Origin: Flavobacterium sp. ASV13
GTDB taxonomy: Bacteria; Bacteroidota; Bacteroidia; Flavobacteriales; Flavobacteriaceae
DNA: 64,000 bases
Reading direction: 5' to 3'
NCBI RefSeq assembly: GCF_000745775.1
Contig: NZ_JQJY01000009.1
Span: 248,001 to 312,000, forward strand
Position 1 is the first letter of the stretch. Each line of letters begins with the position of its first letter. The notes below the pieces were generated by a model that was not told where the DNA came from, ran no database searches, and saw only the letters and a program-made list of their open reading frames with translations. The position numbers and the translations under genes are program-made. This document shows, piece after piece, positions 25,610-33,429 of the stretch.

Positions 25610-27367
25610 TTAAGCGGTCTCTTTGTCAAAAATCAAATCCAATCCGCCAGCAATTAAATGCGCTACTTCAGGACGCTTCACTTTCAATTGATCCAAATGA
25701 ACCAATACTTCCTGAAGCAGTTGTTTTTCATCAGAATCCTTTAAAAGTTCTGCGATTTCAACAGTTAACAGCCAATCGTTAGAATGATTGTTTTTGACTT
25801 TCTCAAAAACAGATTTTAATTCGGTTTTAGCATCTTTATTATTTCTAATGTTTCGAACTGTGGCGTATAAAATCTCTAATTCATCACGCTCATCAGTATG
25901 TTTCGCTTTAATTGTTTTAGTTGTTGGAACGATATTAATCAAGTCAAAACTATTCACATCGGCAGGACCGGAAAAAGCAGAAACCACTTTTTTACCAATT
26001 GCCATATCATAATTTCCCCAATCAGGCTGAAACAAAATTGTTTCGCCATGCGTTACGGTACAATTTCTAAAACTAATTAAAATAATTTCTCCGTGTAAGT
26101 TTCGTGAACCGGTGATAATTTCTCCTTCAACAATAATATTGCCTTCAAATTCCAGTTTTACTGTTTCATTTTCAACAATACTGTATGCCTGTAAATCTTT
26201 CGGACTCATGTCTTCAATCGCTAAATTGAAGCCTTTCAGTTTTCCAATCGGACTTCCAAATCCGTGTGGATGTGTTAAAGTTCCATGACCGACTAATTCT
26301 TTTTCGCGGTATGCCAAAGCTGTTTTTCCAGTGGTCTGAATATAAACCGGTTTTCCTTCTTCTTCAATTACATTTGTAAAAACTCCTGAAATTTGCAAAC
26401 CAGTACTTAATTCAATTGTTCCTAAAGCGTTGGACTGAATCAATTTTTGAATTCCAGATAATCCTCCGGTACGCAAAGCCATTTTATTTGCAAATTCTTC
26501 CAAAATCAAACTCAAATAAGAGAAAGTTGGCGTTACATATAGTTGAGGTTGTAATTGTGTAATATCAAAATTTTGATTCGCTGCCGAGATATCGTAAGGG
26601 ATTTTCTTTACATTATCTGTCATGCACCAAGCGCTTTCGCCAATTGAAGAAAGCAATCCGGCGCCGTATATTTTTGGATTTTCGACAGTTCCAATTAATC
26701 CGTATTCAACTGTCCACCAATGTAAATTTCGAATTTGCGCCATTTCAGACAATTCGCCCATATTGTTTTGTAAATCGGCAACTGCTTTCTCAGCTTCGTC
26801 AATTTTTTCTTGAGGTGTATCTTCGGCTTCTTTCAAAATCGAAAGCAAACGAATCGCTTCATACATCTGATAATCTTTATGAGAAGAAATCGCTTTGCAT
26901 CCAATTTCGCCAAAACGTCTTAAATATTCAGCATATTCAGGATTCGCAATAATAGGAGCGTGGCCGGCACCTTCATGAATAATGTCTGGAGCTGGTGTAT
27001 ATTCAATATGTTCAAGCTGGCGAATATCTGAAGCAATAACCAAAACGTTATAAGCCTGGAATTCCATAAAAGCATTTGGCGGAATAAATCCGTCAACGGC
27101 AACTGCAGCCCAGCCAATTTCGGTAAGAATACGGTTCATTCCGTACATACTCGGAATAGAATCAATTTCGATTCCGGTTTTCTTTAATCCCTCTAAATAG
27201 GAATGATGTGCAACTTTTGAAAGATAATCTACATTTTTACGCATTACATATCGCCAAACTGCTTGATTGATAGGTGTGTAATCGCTATAATCTTGAGGTT
27301 TAATAAATTGCTTTAAATGTTTAGGCAACCGCTCTAATAATGGATTTGTTTCTATAGATGCATTCAT
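25610..27367 (-). CDS. Aromatic amino acid hydroxylase (phenylalanine 4-monooxygenase type)
   Basis: This 585-residue protein contains the pterin-dependent hydroxylase catalytic domain (about 20-320). The iron ligands appear as H131 and H136 (IIHEGAGHAP) and E221 (WWTVEYGLIG). Bacterial PhhA is usually under 300 residues. This version has about 260 extra C-terminal residues of unassigned type, as in other Bacteroidetes. It would convert phenylalanine to tyrosine, although other aromatic substrates are possible. No pterin-recycling gene is next to it. I saw no leader peptide upstream. Confidence 0.88.
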   Translation of the reverse strand: MNASIETNPLLERLPKHLKQFIKPQDYSDYTPINQAVWRYVMRKNVDYLSKVAHHSYLEGLKKTGIEIDSIPSMYGMNRILTEIGWAAVAVDGFIPPNAFMEFQAYNVLVIASDIRQLEHIEYTPAPDIIHEGAGHAPIIANPEYAEYLRRFGEIGCKAISSHKDYQMYEAIRLLSILKEAEDTPQEKIDEAEKAVADLQNNMGELSEMAQIRNLHWWTVEYGLIGTVENPKIYGAGLLSSIGESAWCMTDNVKKIPYDISAANQNFDITQLQPQLYVTPTFSYLSLILEEFANKMALRTGGLSGIQKLIQSNALGTIELSTGLQISGVFTNVIEEEGKPVYIQTTGKTALAYREKELVGHGTLTHPHGFGSPIGKLKGFNLAIEDMSPKDLQAYSIVENETVKLEFEGNIIVEGEIITGSRNLHGEIILISFRNCTVTHGETILFQPDWGNYDMAIGKKVVSAFSGPADVNSFDLINIVPTTKTIKAKHTDERDELEILYATVRNIRNNKDAKTELKSVFEKVKNNHSNDWLLTVEIAELLKDSDEKQLLQEVLVHLDQLKVKRPEVAHLIAGGLDLIFDKETA

Positions 27368-27504
27368 TTCGAAAACGTTGTAGATTAGAATGTAAAATTA
27401 CGAATTTAGACCGCTAATTTTTGCTATTCGTCACAAAATTTTTATTCGAAAGTATGTTTTATTGCGTTTTTATAGTTTTTTAGAGCTTAGTCAGAAAATT
27501 GGTT

Positions 27505-27948
27505 TTAACAGTCGTTATTCTCGTAATTGACTTTTTCCATTGTTTTTTCAAAGTCAGTCAACTCTTTTTTTGTCATCGAAACTTCTTTCAATTCAACTTT
27601 TAATTGTTTTTTAGTGTCAGGACTTATCCATAATCCTGAAAAAGTATTTTCGATTTTCTTCAAAATTAATACGCCGCTGAAACCATGTTCTACAAGAACA
27701 AATTCATTTTCAGCTTTTCTGTTTTGAGTAATGTTCAGCTGAATCCAGTTTTTGGATTTGTTGTAACGGTACATCGAAGTGTACATTAAATCAGCTGTGC
27801 ACGGATTTTCTTCTGTTTTGATGTAAACTGTTATTGGCGTTTTTCCATCCACAGTTCCTTTGTATAGATTTGATGTTGGAGCCGTTTGAGCTTGAATTGT
27901 ATTGAAAAAAGAGAAACAAATTATTAAAAAGAGCATTATTTTTTTCAT
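27505..27948 (-). CDS. Small secreted protein of unknown function
   Basis: The start at 27948 gives MKKIMLFLIICFSFFNTIQAQ, a clean signal peptide, and a 147-residue product. The ATG at 28005 would add 19 residues that spoil the signal. The mature part is beta-rich (NLYKGTVDGKTPITVYIKTE, GVLILKKIENTFSGLWISPD). I recognise no family. It may be co-directional with the haemoglobin gene upstream but has no clear functional link. Confidence 0.7.
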   Translation of the reverse strand: MKKIMLFLIICFSFFNTIQAQTAPTSNLYKGTVDGKTPITVYIKTEENPCTADLMYTSMYRYNKSKNWIQLNITQNRKAENEFVLVEHGFSGVLILKKIENTFSGLWISPDTKKQLKVELKEVSMTKKELTDFEKTMEKVNYENNDC

Positions 27949-28051
27949 TCGAAAAACTTTTAGTAGGTTTTTAATTTGGTTAAGATAGGGTTTGTGCTGA
28001 ACCAAATTTATTTAAAAAATAATAACATCCTCTAAATTTTGAAATTTACTT

Positions 28052-28462
28052 TTAAGATTTCTTGACCGAATTTCTCAATTCATTTTCAGCGTTTCTGAAA
28101 TATTCAATTTTATGATTGAACATAAAAGCCATGTTTGTGGCGCGCATTTTAGCTTCTTCCGTCAATGGACCTGCAAATTGTTCATCAATTGTAGTGTTGA
28201 AAATTTCGATCCAGCGGTCAAAATGAGTTTTATCGACTGGTAATTGTTTGTGAGGAGGAAACGGAGTCCCAGAATAGGCACGAACATCAAATAAAATAGT
28301 TTGCCAAAAACCGTACATTTTTTGCAAATGAGGTTCCCATCGATCTTGTAATTTGTCATTAAATATTGGACCAATGAGATCATCTTTTCTAACATTGTCA
28401 TAAAAGCTGTTCACCATTTGTTTAATATCTTCTAAAGTCGAAATATCTTTAAGGGCATTCAT
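28052..28462 (-). CDS. Group III truncated haemoglobin
   Basis: With the start at 28462 (MNALKDISTLEDIKQMVNSF) the protein has 136 residues, the usual size. The globin hallmarks are QKMYGFWQTILFDVRAYSG, the proximal histidine region KTHFDRWIEIFNTTID and the final helix AFMFNHKIEYF. Group III globins bind oxygen or nitric oxide in the cytoplasm, and their role may be redox or NO detoxification. Confidence 0.9.
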   Translation of the reverse strand: MNALKDISTLEDIKQMVNSFYDNVRKDDLIGPIFNDKLQDRWEPHLQKMYGFWQTILFDVRAYSGTPFPPHKQLPVDKTHFDRWIEIFNTTIDEQFAGPLTEEAKMRATNMAFMFNHKIEYFRNAENELRNSVKKS

Positions 28463-28848
28463 TGTTTTTCTTTCTAAAATGAATTGCAAAAATACGATAT
28501 AACTTCTTGCCTAATCCATGATATTTGTCATTTAACAGCTGGTTTTTAACCCTGAAAACAATCAAATTTAGGTTATAAAACACCTATTTTTGAAATATTG
28601 TAGATGTAGTAAAATAAAAAGTAAGATTTTTTGTGTTTTATTTTTAATTAATGATTTGATATTCAGTGTTTTGAATTTTAATTAGATAAGTTTTTGTTAA
28701 GGTAAATTTTACAAATGATGTGTATTTGTAAAGTTTCAATTATATCGATTTCGTTAAAATTGATATATTTTTGATGCGTTTTAATAAAAATAATCATAAT
28801 AAAATGAGAAAAATTTAACTATCAACAAACCTCAAAAACCACAAAAAA
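28463..28848. other. AT-rich divergent promoter region before the GH30 gene
   Basis: This stretch has no ORF or repeat that I can support. It is strongly AT-rich. A TATTTTTG box at 28766-28773 matches the -7 consensus. Confidence 0.5.
28766..28773 (+). promoter_or_regulatory. -7 promoter box of the GH30 gene
   Basis: TATTTTTG matches TAnnTTTG. It would leave a leader of about 70 bases before the ATG at 28849. No clear -33 box was found. Confidence 0.35.
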
Positions 28849-31257
28849 ATGCACAAAACTACTCAAAAACCTACAAATCGGGTAAAAGCTTTTATGACAC
28901 AAGTCATTATAATGATGCTTTTATGTATTACAAAAACAAATGCTCAGACGGTTACGCCTTTTATAACATCAGGCGATCAGACAAAATTACTTCAACAGCA
29001 GGTAACTGTAAGTTTCGGAACAAACTCAGGAACTAATCCATCTACAGTTACAGTTAATGCAGGGACAACCTATCAAACAATGGACGGCTTTGGTTACACA
29101 CTTACAGAAGGTAGTGCCGAAGTGATAAACGGAATGGCAGCAACACAACAAAACCAGCTATTGAATGATTTGTATAATCCAACTACAGGATTAAACGCAA
29201 GTGTGATTCGTATTAGTATTGCGGCTTCAGATTTGAGCAGTTCTTCTTATAGTTACAATGAGACTTCGGGAGATACTAATATGAATAACTTCAGTTTAAA
29301 CGGTCCGGATTTGACTTATTTGATTCCGATTATCAAAAAGATTCAGCTGATCAATCCGAATATTAAAATATTGGCAACTCCTTGGACTGCACCACGATGG
29401 ATGAAAACCAACGGTTCTTGGGTTGGCGGAAGTTTACAAACACAATATTATGCAGCTTATGCCAAATATTTTGTAAAATACATTCAAGCTATGCAGGCGC
29501 AGGGAATCTCGATTTGGGCAATTACACCGCAAAACGAACCTGAAAATCCAAACAATGAGCCAAGTATGCTGATGAATTCTACAGAGCAAAAGAATTTTAT
29601 CAATCAACAACTTGGTCCACAATTGGCTGCTGCTGGATATGGCGGTGTTAAGATTATTGCTTTTGATCACAATTGTGACAATACAGCATATCCAATTGAT
29701 GTTTTGAACAACAGTAGTTACGTAGACGGTGCAGCATTTCACTTGTATTTAGGAAATATCTCTGCAATGTCAACCGTAAAAACGCAAACAAATAAAAACG
29801 TTTATTTTACAGAACAATACACAGGTTCTGGAGGAAGTTTCGCTGGAGATTTTGGCTGGCACATGCAAAACGTTGTGATTGGTAGTACAAATAACTGGTC
29901 GAAAACAGTTTTGGAATGGAATGCTGCAAATAATTCAAGTATGGGGCCGCACACACCAGGTGGTTGTAACAGCTGTTTAGGAGCGATTACGGTAAATAAT
30001 AGTACAAGCTATACTAAAAATGTTGCGTATTATATTATTGGCCAAATTTCTAAATATGTGAAACCGGGTGCAGTAAGAATTAATTCTTCTAGCACAAGCG
30101 GAAGTATTTTATCAGTTGGATTTAAAAACCCTGATGGATCAATTGCTTTGGTGCTTTATAATACTTCCGGATCATCAAATACTATAAAAGTAGTTTCAGG
30201 ATCATCGGCATTTAATTATGCGGTTCCAGGATCATCGGCAGTTACTTTTACTTGGGGGACAGGAGGTACGGTTGCTGTAACGGGAGTTAGTGTAAATCCA
30301 ACTTCTGCAACAATTACGGCGGGGCAAACACAGCAATTAACGGCGACAGTTTCGCCAAGTAATGCGACAAATACAGCTGTAAACTGGAGTTCAAGTAATA
30401 CCGCAGTGGCAACTGTAAACTCAAGCGGATTAGTTACAGGAGTTGCGGCAGGAATTGCAATGATTACAGTTACAACGGTAGACGGAGCAAAAACGGCGAC
30501 AAGTACAATTACAGTAAATGCGTCAAGTACTGGATTTCCGGGATATTATAATATCATTTCAAGAAACAGTAATAAAGGTCTAGATGTGGCTGATAATTCT
30601 ACAACTAGTGGTGGAAGAATTCAACAGTACGATGTTACCAGCGGAGGAGGAAGCAATCAAAGATGGAAATTTGTTTCAGACGGAAGCGGTAATTATTACA
30701 TTATTGTAAAATCAACAGGAATGTATTTGGCAGTTGAAAATAACGGAACGGCGAATGGACTAAAAGTACAGCAAAGAACTTTTGTTAATTCTAATGAATT
30801 TAAATGGACGGTTGCAAGTCTTAGTGGCGGATATTATAAAATTACCAATGTAAATACCGGAAAGTCTCTTGATGTCGAAAATGTTTCGACAGCAAATGGT
30901 GCTAATATCCAGGTTTGGGATTATACTGGCGGATTAAATCAGCAATGGCAATTTGTTCAGGTGGAATCTACTGCAAAAAAAGCTTTGGCGCCAACAGTTT
31001 CGGCAGAAGAAGAAAATCCAAATGATATGGTGATTTTTATTAATTCGTCAAATGATTATTTGAAAATTGACACCAATCATACAGGAAGCGCCGATGTTGA
31101 GATATTCTCACTTGAAGGGCAAAGCGTTTTAAAGAAAAATATGAATTTCGAAGGAAGACAAGCTGAAATTGAAATTTCAAGATTGCCAAAAGGCATTTAT
31201 GTAGTGCGAGTAAATGACAACACAGGATCGTACTCTAAGAAAGTGTTGAAACAATAA
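28849..31257 (+). CDS. Secreted GH30 glycoside hydrolase with Ig-like, ricin-type and T9SS sorting domains
   Basis: This 802-residue protein has several domains. A signal peptide ends near TNAQ (residue 33). The GH30 catalytic domain covers about 65-470, with likely acid/base E230 (ITPQNEPEN) and nucleophile E322 (VYFTEQYTG). A BIG2 Ig-like domain follows (about 477-556, GVSVNPTSATITAGQTQQLT). A ricin-type beta-trefoil (about 565-710) has repeated QxW motifs (NQRWKF, NQQWQF). The type A T9SS C-terminal signal covers about 725-802 (GIYVVRVNDNTGSYSKKVLKQ). It should be exported through the type IX system and cut a beta-glucan or related polysaccharide. The exact linkage is not readable from sequence alone. 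Confidence 0.93.
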   Translation: MHKTTQKPTNRVKAFMTQVIIMMLLCITKTNAQTVTPFITSGDQTKLLQQQVTVSFGTNSGTNPSTVTVNAGTTYQTMDGFGYTLTEGSAEVINGMAATQQNQLLNDLYNPTTGLNASVIRISIAASDLSSSSYSYNETSGDTNMNNFSLNGPDLTYLIPIIKKIQLINPNIKILATPWTAPRWMKTNGSWVGGSLQTQYYAAYAKYFVKYIQAMQAQGISIWAITPQNEPENPNNEPSMLMNSTEQKNFINQQLGPQLAAAGYGGVKIIAFDHNCDNTAYPIDVLNNSSYVDGAAFHLYLGNISAMSTVKTQTNKNVYFTEQYTGSGGSFAGDFGWHMQNVVIGSTNNWSKTVLEWNAANNSSMGPHTPGGCNSCLGAITVNNSTSYTKNVAYYIIGQISKYVKPGAVRINSSSTSGSILSVGFKNPDGSIALVLYNTSGSSNTIKVVSGSSAFNYAVPGSSAVTFTWGTGGTVAVTGVSVNPTSATITAGQTQQLTATVSPSNATNTAVNWSSSNTAVATVNSSGLVTGVAAGIAMITVTTVDGAKTATSTITVNASSTGFPGYYNIISRNSNKGLDVADNSTTSGGRIQQYDVTSGGGSNQRWKFVSDGSGNYYIIVKSTGMYLAVENNGTANGLKVQQRTFVNSNEFKWTVASLSGGYYKITNVNTGKSLDVENVSTANGANIQVWDYTGGLNQQWQFVQVESTAKKALAPTVSAEEENPNDMVIFINSSNDYLKIDTNHTGSADVEIFSLEGQSVLKKNMNFEGRQAEIEISRLPKGIYVVRVNDNTGSYSKKVLKQ

Positions 31258-31300
31258 ATTACAAATCTAGAATTCAATTAGTAATTTTATATTTGATTTT

Positions 31301-31336
31301 AAAGGCTGTCTACGGTTAATAGACAGCCTTTAATTT
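31301..31336. terminator. Bidirectional terminator between the GH30 gene and ilvA
   Basis: AAAGGCTGTCTA pairs perfectly with TAGACAGCCTTT, with T/A runs outside. The flanking genes are convergent. Confidence 0.88.
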
Positions 31337-32581
31337 TTATCCAATCAATTGCGTGAATAAATCCTGATTATCATTCAAATATTGAAATTCAAAACCATTT
31401 TGAGTCATTTTCAATTTAATTGGCATAATGTCGTTTTTGTTTTTTAATTCCAAACCAACAACTACCGAACCAACTTCGCGACTGTTTTTCTTTGCAAATT
31501 GAAAATAGGTGATATCATCGTCTGGACCTAAAATATTGTTTACGAATTCTTTCAATGCCCCAGGACGTTGCGGAAACTGAATCATAAAATAATGCATCAG
31601 ACCTTCATATAGCAATGAGCGTTCTTTTATTTCTGCAGTTCTTTCAATGTCGTTATTGCTTCCGCTGACAATGCAAACTACATTTTTGCCTTTTATTTTG
31701 TCTTTATAAAAATCCAAAGCTGCAATTGTTAAAGCGCCTGCTGGTTCTACAACCATTGCTTCTTCATTATACAATCGCAAAATTGTGGTACAAACTTTTC
31801 CTTCGGGAACCAGAATAATATCTTCTAAATTATAACGACAGATTTCAAAAGTTTTATCGCCAACTTGCTTTACAGCGGCACCGTCAACAAATTTGTCGAT
31901 TGTTTTTAAAGCTGTATTTTTATTTTCTTCTATTGAAGTTTTCATCGAAGGTGCGCCTTTTGGTTCAACGCCGATGATTTTTGTGTTCGGACTTAAATGT
32001 TTAAAAACTTCAGATAGGCCAGAAGCCAGTCCGCCACCGCCAATTGGAACAAAAACATAATCGATTGGTTCTTTATAACTTTCCAGAATTTCCAAGCCAA
32101 CAGTTCCTTGTCCGGCAATTACTTTTTCATCATCAAAAGGATGAATAAATGTTTTGTGATTTTTGATGGCATCTGCAGTTGCCGAAGCGTAAGCATCATC
32201 AAAAGTATCGCCAGTCAAAACAATTTCTACAAACGATTTTCCAAACAATTGTACTTGTTTTACTTTTTGTTTCGGAGTGGTTTTCGGCATATAAATTTTA
32301 CCGTTTATTTTAAGAAGATTACAAGAATAAGCAACGCCCTGAGCATGATTTCCTGCACTGGCACAAACAATTCCGTTTGATTTTTCTTTTTCGTTTAATG
32401 AAGAAATCTTATTGTAAGCACCTCTGATTTTATACGAACGAACAATTTGTAAATCTTCTCGTTTTAATAAAATCGTAGATTTGAACTCGTCTGAAAGATT
32501 CAAATTTTGCGTAAGCGGAGTTGCGGCAACTACATTTTCAAGTTGCTTTTTTGCATTAAGTACTTCGTTGAATAAACTCAT
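31337..32581 (-). CDS. ilvA: Threonine dehydratase (biosynthetic)
   Basis: This 414-residue PLP enzyme of fold type II has the PLP lysine at K51 (RSYKIRGAYNKI), the substrate loop CASAGNHAQGVA, the phosphate-binding PIGGGGLASG and a C-terminal ACT-like regulatory domain (about 325-405, FMIQFPQRPGALKEFVNNIL). It makes 2-oxobutanoate from threonine, the first committed step to isoleucine. The Ile-rich leader peptide and attenuator upstream fit this role. The other ilv genes are not in this window. Confidence 0.93.
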   Translation of the reverse strand: MSLFNEVLNAKKQLENVVAATPLTQNLNLSDEFKSTILLKREDLQIVRSYKIRGAYNKISSLNEKEKSNGIVCASAGNHAQGVAYSCNLLKINGKIYMPKTTPKQKVKQVQLFGKSFVEIVLTGDTFDDAYASATADAIKNHKTFIHPFDDEKVIAGQGTVGLEILESYKEPIDYVFVPIGGGGLASGLSEVFKHLSPNTKIIGVEPKGAPSMKTSIEENKNTALKTIDKFVDGAAVKQVGDKTFEICRYNLEDIILVPEGKVCTTILRLYNEEAMVVEPAGALTIAALDFYKDKIKGKNVVCIVSGSNNDIERTAEIKERSLLYEGLMHYFMIQFPQRPGALKEFVNNILGPDDDITYFQFAKKNSREVGSVVVGLELKNKNDIMPIKLKMTQNGFEFQYLNDNQDLFTQLIG

Positions 32582-32598
32582 AATGGTTGTTTTTTATT

Positions 32599-32664
32599 TT
32601 TTGCCACAGATTAAAAAGATTTCAATGATTTTAATCTGTGAAAATCCTTTAATCTGTGGCAAAA
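32599..32664 (-). repeat. CAGATT-family inverted repeat in the ilvA 5' leader
   Basis: Arms at 32599-32615 and 32648-32664 pair perfectly over 17 bases. A third copy of the right arm (32629-32640) can compete for pairing with 32605-32616. It lies between the attenuator and the ilvA start, in a form typical of dispersed Flavobacterium repeats. Confidence 0.65.
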
Positions 32665-32682
32665 CAATTTTATTTAAAAATA

Positions 32683-32709
32683 AAAAACCTCCCGTTTTGG
32701 GAGGTTTTT
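32683..32709 (-). terminator. ilvA attenuator terminator
   Basis: An 11-base stem (AAAAACCTCCC / GGGAGGTTTTT) with a five-base loop is followed on the minus strand by a T-rich run. It sits 38 bases after the Ile-rich leader peptide stop and 100 bases before ilvA. GAGGT just after the leader stop could pair with ACCTC of the stem and so act as antiterminator. Confidence 0.85.
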
Positions 32710-32747
32710 ATAAAATATATTTTACTTATTTATATAACACCTCGCCA

Positions 32748-32807
32748 TTACTGCTGAATTGCAATAATGCTGATAATAGCGATAATAATGTTATTAAAAT
32801 TTGTCAT
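32748..32807 (-). CDS. Isoleucine-rich leader peptide of ilvA
   Basis: The 19-residue peptide MTNFNNIIIAIISIIAIQQ contains eight isoleucines in eleven consecutive positions. It is followed by a classical intrinsic terminator and then by ilvA on the same strand. This is the standard design of transcription attenuation: ribosomes stalled at Ile codons when Ile-tRNA is scarce would prevent the terminator from forming. A TAnnTTTG promoter box lies directly upstream. Confidence 0.88.
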   Translation of the reverse strand: MTNFNNIIIAIISIIAIQQ

Positions 32808-32826
32808 TTTTTAGCTGATTGAAAAG

Positions 32827-32834
32827 CAAAAGTA
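32827..32834 (-). promoter_or_regulatory. -7 promoter box of the ilvA leader
   Basis: TACTTTTG on the minus strand matches TAnnTTTG and lies 19 bases before the leader peptide ATG. The -33 box would fall inside the end of the DUF4136 gene and is not obvious. Confidence 0.5.
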
Positions 32835-32839
32835 ATTAA

Positions 32840-33385
32840 TTATTTTTTTACTGGCGGATACTGTGCTAAAATTTTGGTTACAAATTCAGTAATTCGGGCA
32901 TCTTTTTTATCAATGTTTTTGTATAAAGTACCAATGCCTTGGCCTTGCCAGATCATTTCTTTCTTTTTAGCATCAATAAAATCAATGAACAAAGTTCCTT
33001 CGGTGTATCTGGAAACTGATGTTCCTCCGTACATATAAGGGCTGTATCCCCATCCCCAGCCGTAACCCCAGCCATAACCGTATCCAGCATAAAATTGATT
33101 TACATCAACTTGCTCTTTGGCTTTGGTAAAAATGTTTATTAGGATATCAGGATTTTCGCTTTTGGTAAAACCTTTAGCTTGCATTTGATCATCAATTGCA
33201 TGAAGAATTCTTTTTTTGTCCAAATCAGATATTTCGACCTTATCAATTCCGGGCTTAAAATAAGCATAAGTTTTATAAGGCGTAAAATCTACGGTTTTAT
33301 CGTAGTCAGAGTAAGCACTAACCGTGTCGCACGACGCAGCAAGTATCAAAAGCAAAAAAATCGGAATTAATTTGAATGTTTTCAT
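32840..33385 (-). CDS. DUF4136 domain-containing lipoprotein
   Basis: The 181-residue protein has a lipoprotein signal (FLLLILAASCDTVSAYSDYD, cysteine 19). DUF4136 features follow (DKTVDFTPYKTYAYFKPG, HAIDDQMQAKGFTKSENPDI, GTLFIDFIDAKKKEMIWQG). A Gly/Tyr/Trp-rich insert (YAGYGYGWGYGWGWGYSPY) in the middle is typical of this family. Function is unknown, and it is probably in the periplasm or outer membrane. Confidence 0.9.
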   Translation of the reverse strand: MKTFKLIPIFLLLILAASCDTVSAYSDYDKTVDFTPYKTYAYFKPGIDKVEISDLDKKRILHAIDDQMQAKGFTKSENPDILINIFTKAKEQVDVNQFYAGYGYGWGYGWGWGYSPYMYGGTSVSRYTEGTLFIDFIDAKKKEMIWQGQGIGTLYKNIDKKDARITEFVTKILAQYPPVKK

Positions 33386-33429
33386 GTTATTAGAAATTTA
33401 ATGTTCTCTGTTTTATGAGTAACTTTTGT

